Origin: Synaphobranchus kaupii
Lineage: Eukaryota > Chordata > Actinopteri > Anguilliformes > Synaphobranchidae
NCBI GenBank assembly: GCA_029718625.1
Contig: CM056387.1
Location: forward strand, 33,550,105-33,614,104
Reading direction: 5' to 3'
Length of the DNA: 64,000 nt
The notes beneath the pieces are model-generated. The model did not search any database. It saw nothing but the letters and a program-made list of their open reading frames with translations, and was not told the origin of the DNA. Below are positions 48,074 through 59,046 of this stretch, piece by piece. The first letter of the stretch is position 1; every line of letters begins with the position of its first letter. A program made the translations under genes and the position numbers.

Positions 48074-49056
48074 TATGGGTCTGTATACGTATGAACATAC
48101 AGGTGACCTCTGAACTGTCATGGACCAGGTAAACCCAGAATATACTGTAACCAGTACCCAGCAGCACAGTCACTAGACAACACAAAATTATACATGGAAT
48201 CGAAATCTAAAGTGCCATAAAATGCTAATCTAGCTCCAAAAGACTTTTAAAATTAAAGAAATCAAACCCCTTATTGATGGTAAAGGGGGAAAAAAAGGAA
48301 ACAGCTTGAATCAAATCCGATTTGGACCGGACTCATAATCTTTCAATCTTTTATATTTTTGGCTGTCTAGAAATCTGCCCACTTGTAATGTGGGGGATTT
48401 ATTTATTTATATTTTTTGTCTTCACCAGACATCTCAGCGGGCTAAAATGTGGATACTCCCACATCCAATACCCAAAAACAAGGCCTTATAAAAATAAATG
48501 TTAACTAGCGACCGCCCTACTCGACCCTCTGCCAGCTATTAAGAGAATCGTCTCGTCAATCTCTTAAGGCGTCTGCAGATTGTGTTATTAATACCGACTC
48601 TGGTGGCCCGGTCTCGTAACAACAGCCGAGTTCAGAACACACAAACGAACAGGGTGGAATATTTCACATGGTCTTGGGGAGACCTGCGCAAAGCCCCGTT
48701 ACCAAACGGTATCCCGTCCTTTGATTATTTGGAGGCTGAGGGCCCTGTCTGGCCAGCTTGCCCTGACGGGTTTCATAAAGCCCCCGTTTTCTGAGAAAAT
48801 AAAACACAACCTTTTGTTTGCTCTGCCCTAATTAGGCCTGGGTTAATATTGTCCGTTCAAATCTGGGCCCTTAATTGCTGCTGGAAGCCAAGCCCGGACA
48901 TGGTCTGGTGAGTTGAAGAGACAAGGGGTGCAGGTGGAGCAGAAGTCGGAGGGATTTTATTACAGGAGGGATTTTATTACAGCGTAAACGGACAGCAGGC
49001 GTGGGGGAAGGTGATAGCCTGAAAAACATGCTGCTGGGCACTATGTATGAGACAGG
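48074..49056. other. Unannotated sequence
   Basis: About 1 kb without a recognised gene or element. A 15-base direct repeat (GGAGGGATTTTATTA) occurs at about 48950-48980. Confidence 0.5.
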
Positions 49057-49284
49057 GGCTGTATCCGAAACCGCATACTTCCATGCTCCGAGCACGCATA
49101 GCGAGCACGCATCCACCTTGGAGTGTGAGTCCAAAAACTGCGGTAGTACGGAGCACGGATAAAGTACCCGGATGCGTGCTCCGTTTGTTCAAAATTCGAA
49201 GTATGCATCGATGCTTGCGCCGACCAGAAAAAATCCCATCATTCCTTTCAAGAAAAAAGTCAAGACCAAAAATGTACTATCGTA

Positions 49285-49336
49285 ATGGCGGATGACAGCA
49301 CGGAAGGCGCTGCCTCTCCCGATGCCTTCTACAAAT
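49285..49336 (+). pseudogene. Possible first exon of a Myb/SANT-like transposon protein
   Basis: ATG opens MADDSTEGAASPDAFYK and stops at T|GTAAGT, so a following GG would complete a Trp. Fish Harbinger-associated Myb/SANT-like proteins often begin with a short acidic leader and a YKW motif (family knowledge). No continuation exon was identified inside the element. Confidence 0.4.
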
Positions 49337-49945
49337 GTAAGTAATTTCAACATTTTTATATGAACATTTTCACAAGTTTGAAAACATCTGGCACAGCACT
49401 ATTTCTGTTAGTGTTTTAATACTGAGCTAGCTCAATAATTAAGATAACTTCTAGCTCCAGTTAGTTAGCTTTCGTTATGTAAATTGCAATGCAATTTGCT
49501 CGGTGCTAGCTAGCTAGGTAACGTTCGCTAACATTAAATGACAGTACTAACGTAATAACTATATTAGCCAGATAATAATGGCGTTAGTCGTAGATATAGC
49601 TATTCCGAAGCACGAAGCATTATTTAATATTTGTATACAAATTTATTCCCATATGCTATAACTGACTTGCTAGCTAGCTGGATATCAACCCACTTACTAG
49701 CTAGCGTCGCACTAGTTAGCATTAGTTAACTAATATACTCTGCCTAACTTCAGTGCGTCTGTCTATTTGCATAGTATTGACATCTAGTGGTTCAGATTGT
49801 AAACTTAAACGGGGGAAAACTACATTAGGAGTTTGTAAATGAATAAAGTGCTACAATGTGAATGAACAGCACAATATGCGATGTAAAATAATCATTTTTT
49901 TCATATACATTTTTTAAGTTTAATATGTAATGTTAACCAGTGTAG

Positions 49946-50173
49946 CTAGCTAGTTGGCTGTATAAGACAACCTACGTTGGTGCTGACAAGCGCAATTGTT
50001 CTACGACAAGAAGCCCTCTTCTTCACCCCAGCTCTCCGGATGGCTTGCCTTCGTTGGATGCCGTTTTCAATAATGATCCGGTGTCTTATTCTGGCAGCAG
50101 CCCGTCTTTTCTCAATTTCTATGGAAAACTACCCCAGAAGCAACAGCATCGCCACAAACATTATCGGCTCCAT
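49946..50173 (-). pseudogene. Arg-rich N-terminal relic, possible Harbinger transposase
   Basis: On the minus strand ATG at 50173 gives MEPIMFVAMLLLLG and a stop. A different frame continues with EIEKRRAAARIRHRIIIENG and RRQAIRRAGVKKRASCRR to a stop at 49946. Harbinger-type transposases of fish typically start with a Leu-rich then Arg-rich leader. The frame change and missing catalytic domain mark it as a relic. The assignment is an inference. Confidence 0.4.
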
Positions 50174-51647
50174 TTCTACTTCTAACTGCGTACCCAGTTG
50201 TTCACGCTGTGGTAAACAGCGTGAAAATAATCAAAACACAGACACGATTACTTACAATGCAAAGACAATTTTACTATGGGGTTGATTGTTTACTTAAAGG
50301 TATCCAACGATGTAATGAATAGGCTGTCTTCCTAGCCATCGTTGCCTTCCACTGACTTTTCTGGAATAAGAACGCTAGCAAAAAGGATAATTCAACTGTT
50401 GCGGATATTGCTGGTTATATCAGAATATTTCATTAACAGTCGATACAGTAGCCTACAATGCCAGCGAACGTTATGCCTCTCAGGTTTAGCCTACTTACTC
50501 GTCTGCATTTCCCCGATAGTTACGGGAAAGGTTAAAGGTTATAGGTCAGATGTCGCCACGAAGAGCGTCCCACGACTGAGAAAAACTTTCCGTGCTACCG
50601 TACTTCCATGCTCCAGAGTGCGAGCTCCCAAGCCTTGAGTGCGCACTCGGGAGCGCGGTAGTGCGGAGCATGGAAGTATGCGGTTTGGGATACAGCCAGG
50701 GAGAAACACTATGATCTTATTATACAAGAAAGAGAGAGAGGGGGTGGTTATTTAAAAATGGCTGCCCGGACCCTTATCTTTTGGCCTGGCGGTCTCTGGG
50801 GCCAATATGACAGCAGGCCTTTCTCCTAACCCAGAGAACGTCCCAACACATAACACAAGAGAGAGCGGTAGAAAGGAAGATGGATGGAGAAAGAGCGATA
50901 CAGGAAAAAAGAGGAGAAAGAAAGCAAGGGGGAAACTTACACTGTCCAAAAGTGAGCGCTAGAAGTGGTATATAGGCCACGCTGTCACAAGCCAACTGTA
51001 CTTCAGCCATTTTGTTTCTGATGATTCAGAATAACCTAACGTTACAGAAAGGTGCAGCAGACATCACAGGGAACACAAACAGGGAGTCGCAGCCTTGCAC
51101 ACGGACCTGCGAACGTCCATTGCGCAAACGGAAAGCGCGTGTTTTTGTGTTTGTTTTGTTTGACTTAGGTCTTGGTGCCACCTCACAGGTTTTTTTTTTT
51201 TTTGTTTGTTTTTTTGTCCAGACGCGAGTCACATGAACTGGTCTCCAGGGTGACGTGAAAGCCCGCGTGAAGGGCGTCTTTGTCCGGGACGCCAAACGCT
51301 GCGCCCCTAAAACGCCCTGGTCGTGCGGGAGCAGGCGTGCTGGTGATGGTGACGGTGATGTCACCTGTTTTTCCACTGGGCCACTTGCCCATGCACAGGG
51401 TCCTGCTGTGGGCCATCGCCCCGCCCCGTTTTTGCGCCTCCCAGCTTAATCGAGCTGTAGTTACGCTCGTGGGGATACGCAAATCTGTTCGCTGGCCGGA
51501 CGCACTGTGCTGAACTGTTTAGGAAATCCAGAAGCAAAAAGCATTCTCTCAGCCCCGCTGACTCATTCAATCAAAAACAGATATCATATCAGCACAACGT
51601 TTAACCCACGGATGGCACACAGAGGCGCTCATATGCACAGTATTACA

Positions 51648-51792
51648 GGCACGCACACGCACACACACACACACATACACCACAACCGCTAACACTAATA
51701 TACACACACACACACACACACACATACACACACCACAACCGCTAACACTCATATACACACAGGCACAGACACACACACACGCGCACACACAC
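51648..51792. repeat. Interrupted (CA)n repeat with a duplicated spacer
   Basis: Three CA runs are separated by near-identical spacers (ACCACAACCGCTAACACTAA and ACCACAACCGCTAACACTCA), so the block grew by tandem duplication. Confidence 0.92.
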
Positions 51793-52370
51793 GTTACTTT
51801 TTTAACTTCACACCAATGTCGGCTGTCCTACCAGGTTGCAGTCCCTATCCTCAACCCTCTGTGTGAGAAGAGCATGCTGATCATGAGAAACAATGTACAC
51901 TGACACGCCCCCAGAGCCACACACAGCCTCTCGCACGTAATTAGCCCGGCCTGCTTCTGGCTCCCAGACCCAGTCCTTAGTGTCTGAAGCAATGTTCACG
52001 GCTCTATAAAGCTGTCAGTACGACGTTCTGGCCCCCAGAACGTCAGCAGCGCTAATCCCTCGTAAAAAACAGCCGCTCTGGAGTCTGTCCGCAGTTCGTT
52101 TGCTTGTTTGTCTGAGGTCACTTCCTCTTCCCGGTAGCCCAGTGCGTACCACCTTGTTTTTCACCAACATTGTGTCTGCCTCCCTCCAATTATTGCAGGA
52201 AAGCGTAACGAGTCTTTAACCTATTTATTAGCTTCGCTAATGACGTCAGGTCTTTTTTTAATTTACCTTATTTTTTATTATTTCAGTACAGTGGTAATGT
52301 TGTTTTCAGGTAGCACTTTGTTTACCTGCACACGGGTGTTACCTATGGCAACTGCTGGGTTTTGGTTAGG

Positions 52371-52446
52371 ACAGAGAGAGAGAGAGAGCGAGCGAGCGAG
52401 AGAGAGAGAGCGAGCGAGAGAGAGAGAGCGAGAGAGCGAGAGAGAA
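52371..52446. repeat. (GA)n with GAGC interruptions
   Basis: GA-rich run with repeated GCGAGCGAGCGAG interruptions. Confidence 0.93.
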
Positions 52447-53543
52447 GCAAGGCCAAGTGAGTGCAGGCCAATGTAACATGTTCATAAAGACCCGCAGGAA
52501 CAGAACATAATATCTGTACTATTCTTTAATATATTTATTGTTGTTATTGCAATGGGTCCCACAGAGGGAAAGACAAGCGGAAAGAAATGTGAAAATAAAC
52601 ATAATTCCCGAAATCCAGCCCTCGGAAAAAACCGAGCAGCTCCATGACTGTAAGGCTTTCGATTGTCTGGTCACATTGCCCCTGGTAAGGTGGCAAATTG
52701 GGACTGACAGGTTGTGGGCACAGCGCCGGGGCGCCTTGGGGCTGGGACGCACTTGTCCAGACGCGGTGCCGCCGGTTCCCTCGGCTTCGACGCGGCGCCA
52801 TGGCAGCAGCGGTAAAAGACTGACCGTTCGCATTCCGCAGAACACGCTTAACCGGTTCTCTAATGACCCAGGGGACCGACCGGGAATGACGCACGTACTT
52901 TGTGTGGGCGGGAGGGCGTGGCTGCGTTCCCATGAGGCTTTGTGTCATAGAGGAATGGCTCAGCTCCCTGAGGTGTCACACAGGTAGTTCACTTTTAAAA
53001 ACCAGGCTTCATCTCTGATATAAACACAACGTTTTAGACCCAACGGCACCTTCCGCAGACCATGGTAATGAGATAACAGGTGTAGGGTGCAAAATAAACA
53101 CAAGCCAGCAAATGCTGGCAGCTGGCAAGATTGTGGCAGTTAAGATTTATGCTCTAGCAGCCAGATTGGCAGGTAACCTGAGAGGTTGTGTTATATTTAA
53201 AAGGTAATGTGGCAGGTAAAATGTTGAAAATGGCTGGTGATTTTTAGAGTCCACAAGCCATTCTGGACGGTAGGTGAAAAAAGTTAATTTCATGCCCTGC
53301 ACATGTGTATGATAAGTACTGGGATCTACTTGTGAGATAATGACAGGTTTTCACTCCAACAAGCAATTGTAAAAGTAATCAACAAAAAAACAAGGCATTC
53401 CTTCAAAATTGGTGTTGTATCGCACATCACTTCTGTCGCTGCCAGGTGGCTACTGTGCTGAGTGATTTCTGTCTCTTCACAGCAGGGTAGGAAGCCATTG
53501 AGTCGCAAGCCAACCTAAACCTACATTTGCCCACTCTATTATT

Positions 53544-53716
53544 CTGGAGTGGATACAGTACGGGACTAGTGGCAATCACTTGTGGGTTCAATTCCCAGGT
53601 ACCCTTGAGCAGGGTACTTAACGTGAACTGAATCAGTGCATATCCAACTGTATAAATTGATTCTGTGAAACTGTATGAGTTGCACTGGATAAGGGTGTAT
53701 CTAAATGCCTACAAAG
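53544..53716 (+). mobile_element. V-SINE-like tRNA-derived SINE
   Basis: The B-box-like GTGGGTTCAATTCCCAGG is followed by the conserved fish SINE centre TACCCTTGAGCAGGGTACTT and ATATCCAACTGTATAAATTG. The tail is TTGCACTGGATAAGGGTGTA. A few per cent or more diverged from the sharper copy at 56540. Confidence 0.8.
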
Positions 53717-55440
53717 TGCATGTACATTGCAAGATAGCATCACTCATTTTGATACTCGCAAGGCTATAAATAAATAAATACATAAATACATATAATGGAA
53801 CTCATTTGTTCCAGTTATAGCTTCTGTTTTATAAGAAAAAAATGTGAGCTTCTTAAAACAATTTTCAGCATGGATACATTTCTGAACTACTTACAGTTAA
53901 GAGCCACAGAATCCTTTTTTAACCTAATTTAAATTTCTCCGAGTGTTTTGTGGGGATGTTGTGGTGCGGCTGCAGCCTTTTCCACCTGCAAAACCAAACC
54001 CGAAAAGCAATCCAGTCTCCGGCCACAATGTAATGTAAAGAAATAAAACGATCCCATGAAAATAACTGCAAAGGTGGCTATAATTATACTACTGCTAAAC
54101 AGTAGATGTTACTGTTGGCATTAGCCTGGTTTGGAGTTTCTGTGTCACCTGCATAGGACAAGTGTACAGTCTTGCAACTTGCTTGGTGTTTCACCTCTAT
54201 TACACTTACATTTGTTGATTGGCTTTCAGAGTCTTCCACGTCTAAAATAACGGTGGAAATTTTACATTATCGAGTTAACTCAATAAACTTGTAATAGGCT
54301 AGTACCCATCATCAGTCCTCAGGTTCTTTTTGGTTTGTCGACTGAGACTTTGGACCTAGACCAGAATAATCTCCGCACCAACACCCGACCTCAACACCTC
54401 AACTCTCGCGGTGAAACTCATCTCATCTCGAGGCATTTTCCAAAAAGGTCGACAGGACACAAGAGAAGTACCAGAGAGGTGGGGCCTGCGGTTTTGCTTG
54501 GAATTCTTCTCCTTTCTTGGATTTCAGGGGAAAGACTCGCACGTACGGTGGAAACTATTCCCAACAGCTGGTGGGCACCCGGATTATGTACCGTATGTAC
54601 GGTAAATGTGGAAAATACTGACCCTGTCCTAACTATGTTAGACTTTCCCATTTTCTCATGTCCGCAAAAGCACACACCGCAGTCTCGAAAAACACACAAG
54701 GTTACATTTAACAGTCCCATAAACTCGGTGGAAACTGGCCTGGAATTTCTAGCATTAAGGCCAGTTAATGGTGGTTGGATTATATACGTGTGAATTGGCA
54801 GGTGCCCAATCTCGACCAGCAGGGTCACGAATGATCAACTGTGATCATCCCAGCCGACTGTAACCCTCTAATTTCTGGGCAACTCCAGAGTCAATTGGGG
54901 CGGCCAGCCACAGTCATCATTGGCACAAGCGGTAGTCGATACCAGACCGTGGGATTCATATACTTCAGAACAGAGCCACCCGGCAGCCCACAAAGCCAGT
55001 TATATTTATACCAGTGTCAGCTCATACAAAAAGACTGCACAGCTCTGCATAGGCATCAGGTGAGCCAACCTAGTCTCATGGCCTTTTCATAAATATTAAT
55101 AAAGACATTTCTGCATATGATGCATTCGTGGAACTGAGGGATTGGCTGACATATGAAGCATTCTTGCGTCATCATGGTGGTTTTTTTTTATGTGTGGCAG
55201 CAGCTGTAGGTGGAAAACACTGCGTGTAGAAGGGGCCAGACTGCTTGTGGGAGGGGCCACAGCAATGGGACATCCCACCATGTAGTGCCCCTCTGGGCTA
55301 ACAGCCCACAGGAGGGGGAGGCATCTTGCATTTGGAAACATCTTTGTTTTCTTCTGCCTGTCACATGTGTACTCATTGGCCGTAGTTTCCAGGCTGGGAA
55401 CCTATGCCTCGGCCAAGCCAAACCCTGAGACCACGTACAC
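53717..55440. other. Unannotated non-coding stretch
   Basis: About 1.7 kb with short open frames on both strands (e.g. 54335-54793 +) but no recognised domain, splice pattern or element. Confidence 0.45.
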
Positions 55441-55582
55441 TACCCGCGCACACACACACACGCACGCACACATACACACGCAAATGTGTGAATGCATATT
55501 CTCACACAAATGCATGAGCACGAACAGACATAAACATGACCACCTACGCATACACGTGCGTGTATGCTCACACACAAATGCA

Positions 55583-55646
<64 letters not shown>

Positions 55647-55770
55647 GACATGAAAACGTCTGCATGCGCATACTCACACAAATGCATGAGTGCACACAGA
55701 CAAAAATATAACCACACACACACATGCGCGCGCACACACACACGCGCACACACACACACACACGCGCACA

Positions 55771-55807
<37 letters not shown>

Positions 55808-55904
55808 GCAGACACACACACACGCAGACACACACACAGACACGAAAACGTCTGCATGCGCATACTCACACAAATGCATGCGCACACACACACACACACA
55901 CACA

Positions 55905-55956
<52 letters not shown>

Positions 55957-56085
55957 GACACACACACAGACATGAAAACGTCTGCATGCGCATACTCACA
56001 CAAATGCATGAGTGCACACAGACAAAAATATAACCACACACACACATGCGCGCGCACACACACACACACGCGCACACACACACAC
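55441..56085. repeat. Compound (CA)n block with internal duplication
   Basis: CA/CG-interrupted runs contain a roughly 85-bp non-simple module (GAAAACGTCTGCATGCGCAT, ACTCACACAAATGCATGAGT, GACAAAAATATAACCACACA) at about 55650-55735 and 55973-56058. A shorter version lies at 55851. The repeat has thus grown by tandem block duplication. All long frames are artefacts. Confidence 0.93.
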
Positions 56086-56369
56086 GTTCCGGGCAGGAAG
56101 CCACAGGGGGCTGTGTTCCAGATCCCAGTACCCAGACTTGGCTGCCAGGCTGCCTGCTTGCCTGACGCAACCTGTCTGACAGCTGAGATGACACATACGC
56201 CTCAGCTCCCGTCAGACCCACAGCCCCGTGACACGGGAGCCGGGAGCCAGCACGGCTGAATGGGGCCCAGCGGTCAGTGCGCTGGACACTGGACAGGGAG
56301 AAAGCCAACCGCCCGAGCCGTGTTCCTGCAGAACTGCCACAGTATCAGATGTGTGTGGCTGTACTCAGG

Positions 56370-56385
56370 ACTGTGTGTGTATGTG

Positions 56386-56417
<32 letters not shown>

Positions 56418-56432
56418 TGTGCGTGTGCGTGT
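56370..56432. repeat. (GT)n / (GTGC)n repeat
   Basis: GT run turning into GTGC units and then GTGTGC. Confidence 0.92.
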
Positions 56433-56539
56433 GTTGCATGCCATTCCTTTCAACTCTATTTTAACTGTATACTGCTTTTTACAGGGAACAGGTTGAGGAC
56501 AGCTTCAATTACCATTTACTTTGTCTAATTTGTTATGGC

Positions 56540-56735
56540 TGATAGTGTAGCACAATGTTTAGGGAGCCGGGCTAGGTTGCAGGTTCGAATTCCAGGGGGC
56601 GCATTGCTGTTGTACCCTTGAGCAAGGCACTTAACCTGCTGAGCTGCCCTGCTGTATAAATGGATTGTATGTATATGTATGTAATCGAAAAGTAAGTCGC
56701 TTTGGATAAGAGCGAGCGTCTGCCAAATTCCTTAA
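56540..56735 (+). mobile_element. V-SINE-like tRNA-derived SINE
   Basis: Best-preserved SINE copy. The B box is GCAGGTTCGAATTCCAGG, the centre TACCCTTGAGCAAGGCACTT then TGTATAAATGGATTGTATG, and the tail AAGTCGCTTTGGATAAGAGC then GTCTGCCAAATT. The tRNA-like head starts at about 56540. Confidence 0.88.
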
Positions 56736-56914
56736 ACATTTTAAGCGGCGTTTGACTTATATTTTATGTACATATATCCACACACATAATTATAGAAATA
56801 AGCTTCTGGCTTTTATATTCATATTATATTTTGTTCCTTGTGATACCTGCAGGAAATATAACACAATCCTCCCATATAATGAGAGCTTTTAGTTTGAGAT
56901 CACCACGAGCGCTC

Positions 56915-57340
56915 CTGCCAAGGTTAGTGTGGAGACCGACGGATTGACAGCGCGAGGGTCGAAACCGGAGCCGTGCCGGCGGGCGCGCACGCGACTCCCG
57001 AGATCCCCCTCTCCCCACGGGGGTCCCGGCCCGAACACAGAGCGCTACAGGCCCGGCGGCGGTGGTCCGGCACCGGGGTCCGACCCTGCCAGGCTGCCGG
57101 GAGGCGCGCGGGCCTTGATGATTGATGAAGACCCCACAGCGCTGAACCCACCCCGGCCCCCGTCCTGCCCCCGGGGGGGCCGCGGCGTACAGGGCAGGCT
57201 CGGTCTCAGCGCTGTCGGATAACGTCAGAGCGCTCACCTCTGCCCGCCACCGCCAACGAACACCCCCGCCCGCCTACCCGCGTACCCCACGAGCGCAGCG
57301 AACACCGAACGCCACGGTTCACGGCGGGAGCTTACCCCCA
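56915..57340 (-). promoter_or_regulatory. CpG island-like region with a minus-strand donor
   Basis: This is the densest CpG stretch in the window, with many CG pairs (GTGCCGGCGGGCGCGCACGC, CGGGAGGCGCGCGGGCC). On the minus strand GGGCAGAG|GTGAGC near 57228-57243 is a good splice donor following GC-rich sequence, as at the end of a 5' untranslated exon. A promoter for a minus-strand transcript is possible. No protein-coding exon is recognised. Confidence 0.4.
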
Positions 57341-57716
57341 AACGGTCTTCTTCGGGTGACGGAAAAAATACGCAGAAAATGTAAATGCTAATCGCTTGTG
57401 TCACTCCCACATTAAATTTGCATTTGTTCCATTTGCCCACGACGGATTCTACACTGACAGAATTGGAGGGAAAATGTTATTTCAAAGTAACATCAGAGAA
57501 AAAGAAAATCTTGGGGGTGTGATGTTTCTTGTTGGGGGGCACAAGGGTAGGGTAGGGGTTGTTTTAGGGGGTACAGGATAGGGGTAAGCAGCCACAAATA
57601 CCTCGGTGCAATAGTCGCAAATTGTTGGCCCGCTCTCACTGCTAAAGACTGTCTATAAAGTGGTCAGGCTGTAGAACTGGAAAACTACAAAAGTACGGCT
57701 GACTAAAAATCACCTT

Positions 57717-57747
57717 CTTCCTCTTCCTCCTCCTCCTCCTCCTCCTC
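57717..57747. repeat. (CCT)n run
   Basis: TTCCTCTTCC followed by about six CCT units. Confidence 0.9.
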
Positions 57748-57783
57748 TTAATCATCCTTCTGTCCCAGGCCTGGATGAGCCTG

Positions 57784-59046
57784 GAGAGTACAGTCTAATC
57801 CTCCCAACCAGTACAGTCTAATCCTCCCAACCAGAACAGTCTAATCCTCCCAACCAGTACAGTCTAATCCTCCCAACCAGTGCAGTCTAATCCTCCCAAC
57901 CAGTACAGTCTAATCCTCCCAACCAGTGCAGTCTAATCCTCCCAACCAGTACAATCTAATCCTCCCAACCAGTGCAGTCTAATCCTCCGAACCAGTACAG
58001 TCTAATCCTCCCAACCAGTACAGTCTAATCCTCCCAACCAGTGCAGTCTAATCCTCCCAACCAGTACAGTCTAATCCTCCCAACCAGTACAGTCTAATCC
58101 TCCCAACCAGTACAGTCTAATCCTCCCAACCAGTACAGTCTAATCCTCCCAACCAGTACAGTCTAATCCTCCCAACCAGTACAGTCTAATCCTCCCAACC
58201 AGTACAGTCTAATCCTCCCAACCAGTACAGTCTAATCCTCCCAACCAGTGCGGTCTAATCCTCCCAACCAGTGCGGTCTAATCCTCCCAACCAGTGCGGT
58301 CTAATCCTCCCAACCAGTGCAGTCTAATCCTCCCAACCAGTACAGTCTAATCCTCCCAACCAGTGCAGTCTAATCCTCCCAACCAGTGCAGTCTAATCCT
58401 CCCACCCAGTGCAGTCTAATCCTCCCAACCAGTGCAGTCTAATCCTCCCAACCAGTACAGTCTAATCCTCCCAACCAGTACAGTCTAATCCTCCCAACCA
58501 GTGCAGTCTAATCCTCCCAACCAGTGCAGTCTAATCCTCCCAACCAGTACAGTCTAATCCTCCCAACCAGTACAGTCTAATCCTCCCAACCAGTGCAGTC
58601 TAATCCTCCCAACCAGTACAGTCTAATCCTCCCAACCAGTACAGTCTAATCCTCCCAACCAATGCAGTCTAATCCTCCCAACCAGTGCAGTCTAATCCTC
58701 CCAACCAGTGCAGTCTAATCCTCCCAACCAGTGCAGTCTAATCCTCCCAACCAGTACAGTCTAATCCTCCCAACCAGTACAGTCTAATCCTCCCAACCAG
58801 TGCAGTCTAATCCTCCCAACCAGTGCAGTCTAATCCTCCCAACCAGTGCAGTCTAATCCTCCCAACCAGTGCAGTCTAATCCTCCCAACCAGTGCAGTCT
58901 AATCCTCCCAACCAGTACAGTCTAATCCTCCCAACCAGTACAGTCTAATCCTCCCAACCAGTGCAGTCTAATCCTCCCAACCAGTACAGTCTAATCCTCC
59001 CAACCAGTACAGTCTAATCCTCCCAACCAGTACAGTCTAATCCTCC
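57784..59046. repeat. 23-bp minisatellite, about 55 copies
   Basis: Highly homogeneous tandem units of 23 bp containing CAGTCTAATCCTCCCAACCA. The main variation is the base two before CAGT (A/G), with occasional CGG for CAG and single changes at 57987, 58404 and 58660. No unique spacers separate the copies, so this is not a CRISPR-like array. Confidence 0.97.

Larger units (their letters stand above)
49057..50697. mobile_element. 1.64-kb DNA transposon with long inverted ends, probably PIF/Harbinger-related
   Basis: The left end GGCTGTATCCGAAACCGCAT and the right end read inward GGCTGTATCCCAAACCGCAT match, and the match extends through ACTTCCATGCTCCG. Further subterminal inverted segments of CGGAGCATGGAAGTATG type are present. 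The target duplication is not clear. The interior has a short + exon ending in a GTAAGT donor and an Arg-rich minus-strand coding relic, the convergent two-gene layout of Harbinger elements. It is too short and broken to be autonomous. The ends resemble the MITE at 9988-10658. Confidence 0.8.
50698..53543. other. Non-coding stretch with microsatellites
   Basis: No supported gene. It contains a GA-rich run near 50725-50745, a CA zone (51648-51792) and a GA repeat (52371-52446). The CpG-bearing segment at 52720-52930 has open frames on both strands but no recognised domain. Confidence 0.5.

Noticed and set aside
55402..56308. Cys/Val- and Thr/His-rich frames up to 246 codons
   Set aside because: Translations of CA/TG repeats.
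57784..59046. CRISPR-like appearance of short direct repeats
   Set aside because: The copies are head-to-tail without unique spacers, and this is a vertebrate genome. It is a minisatellite.
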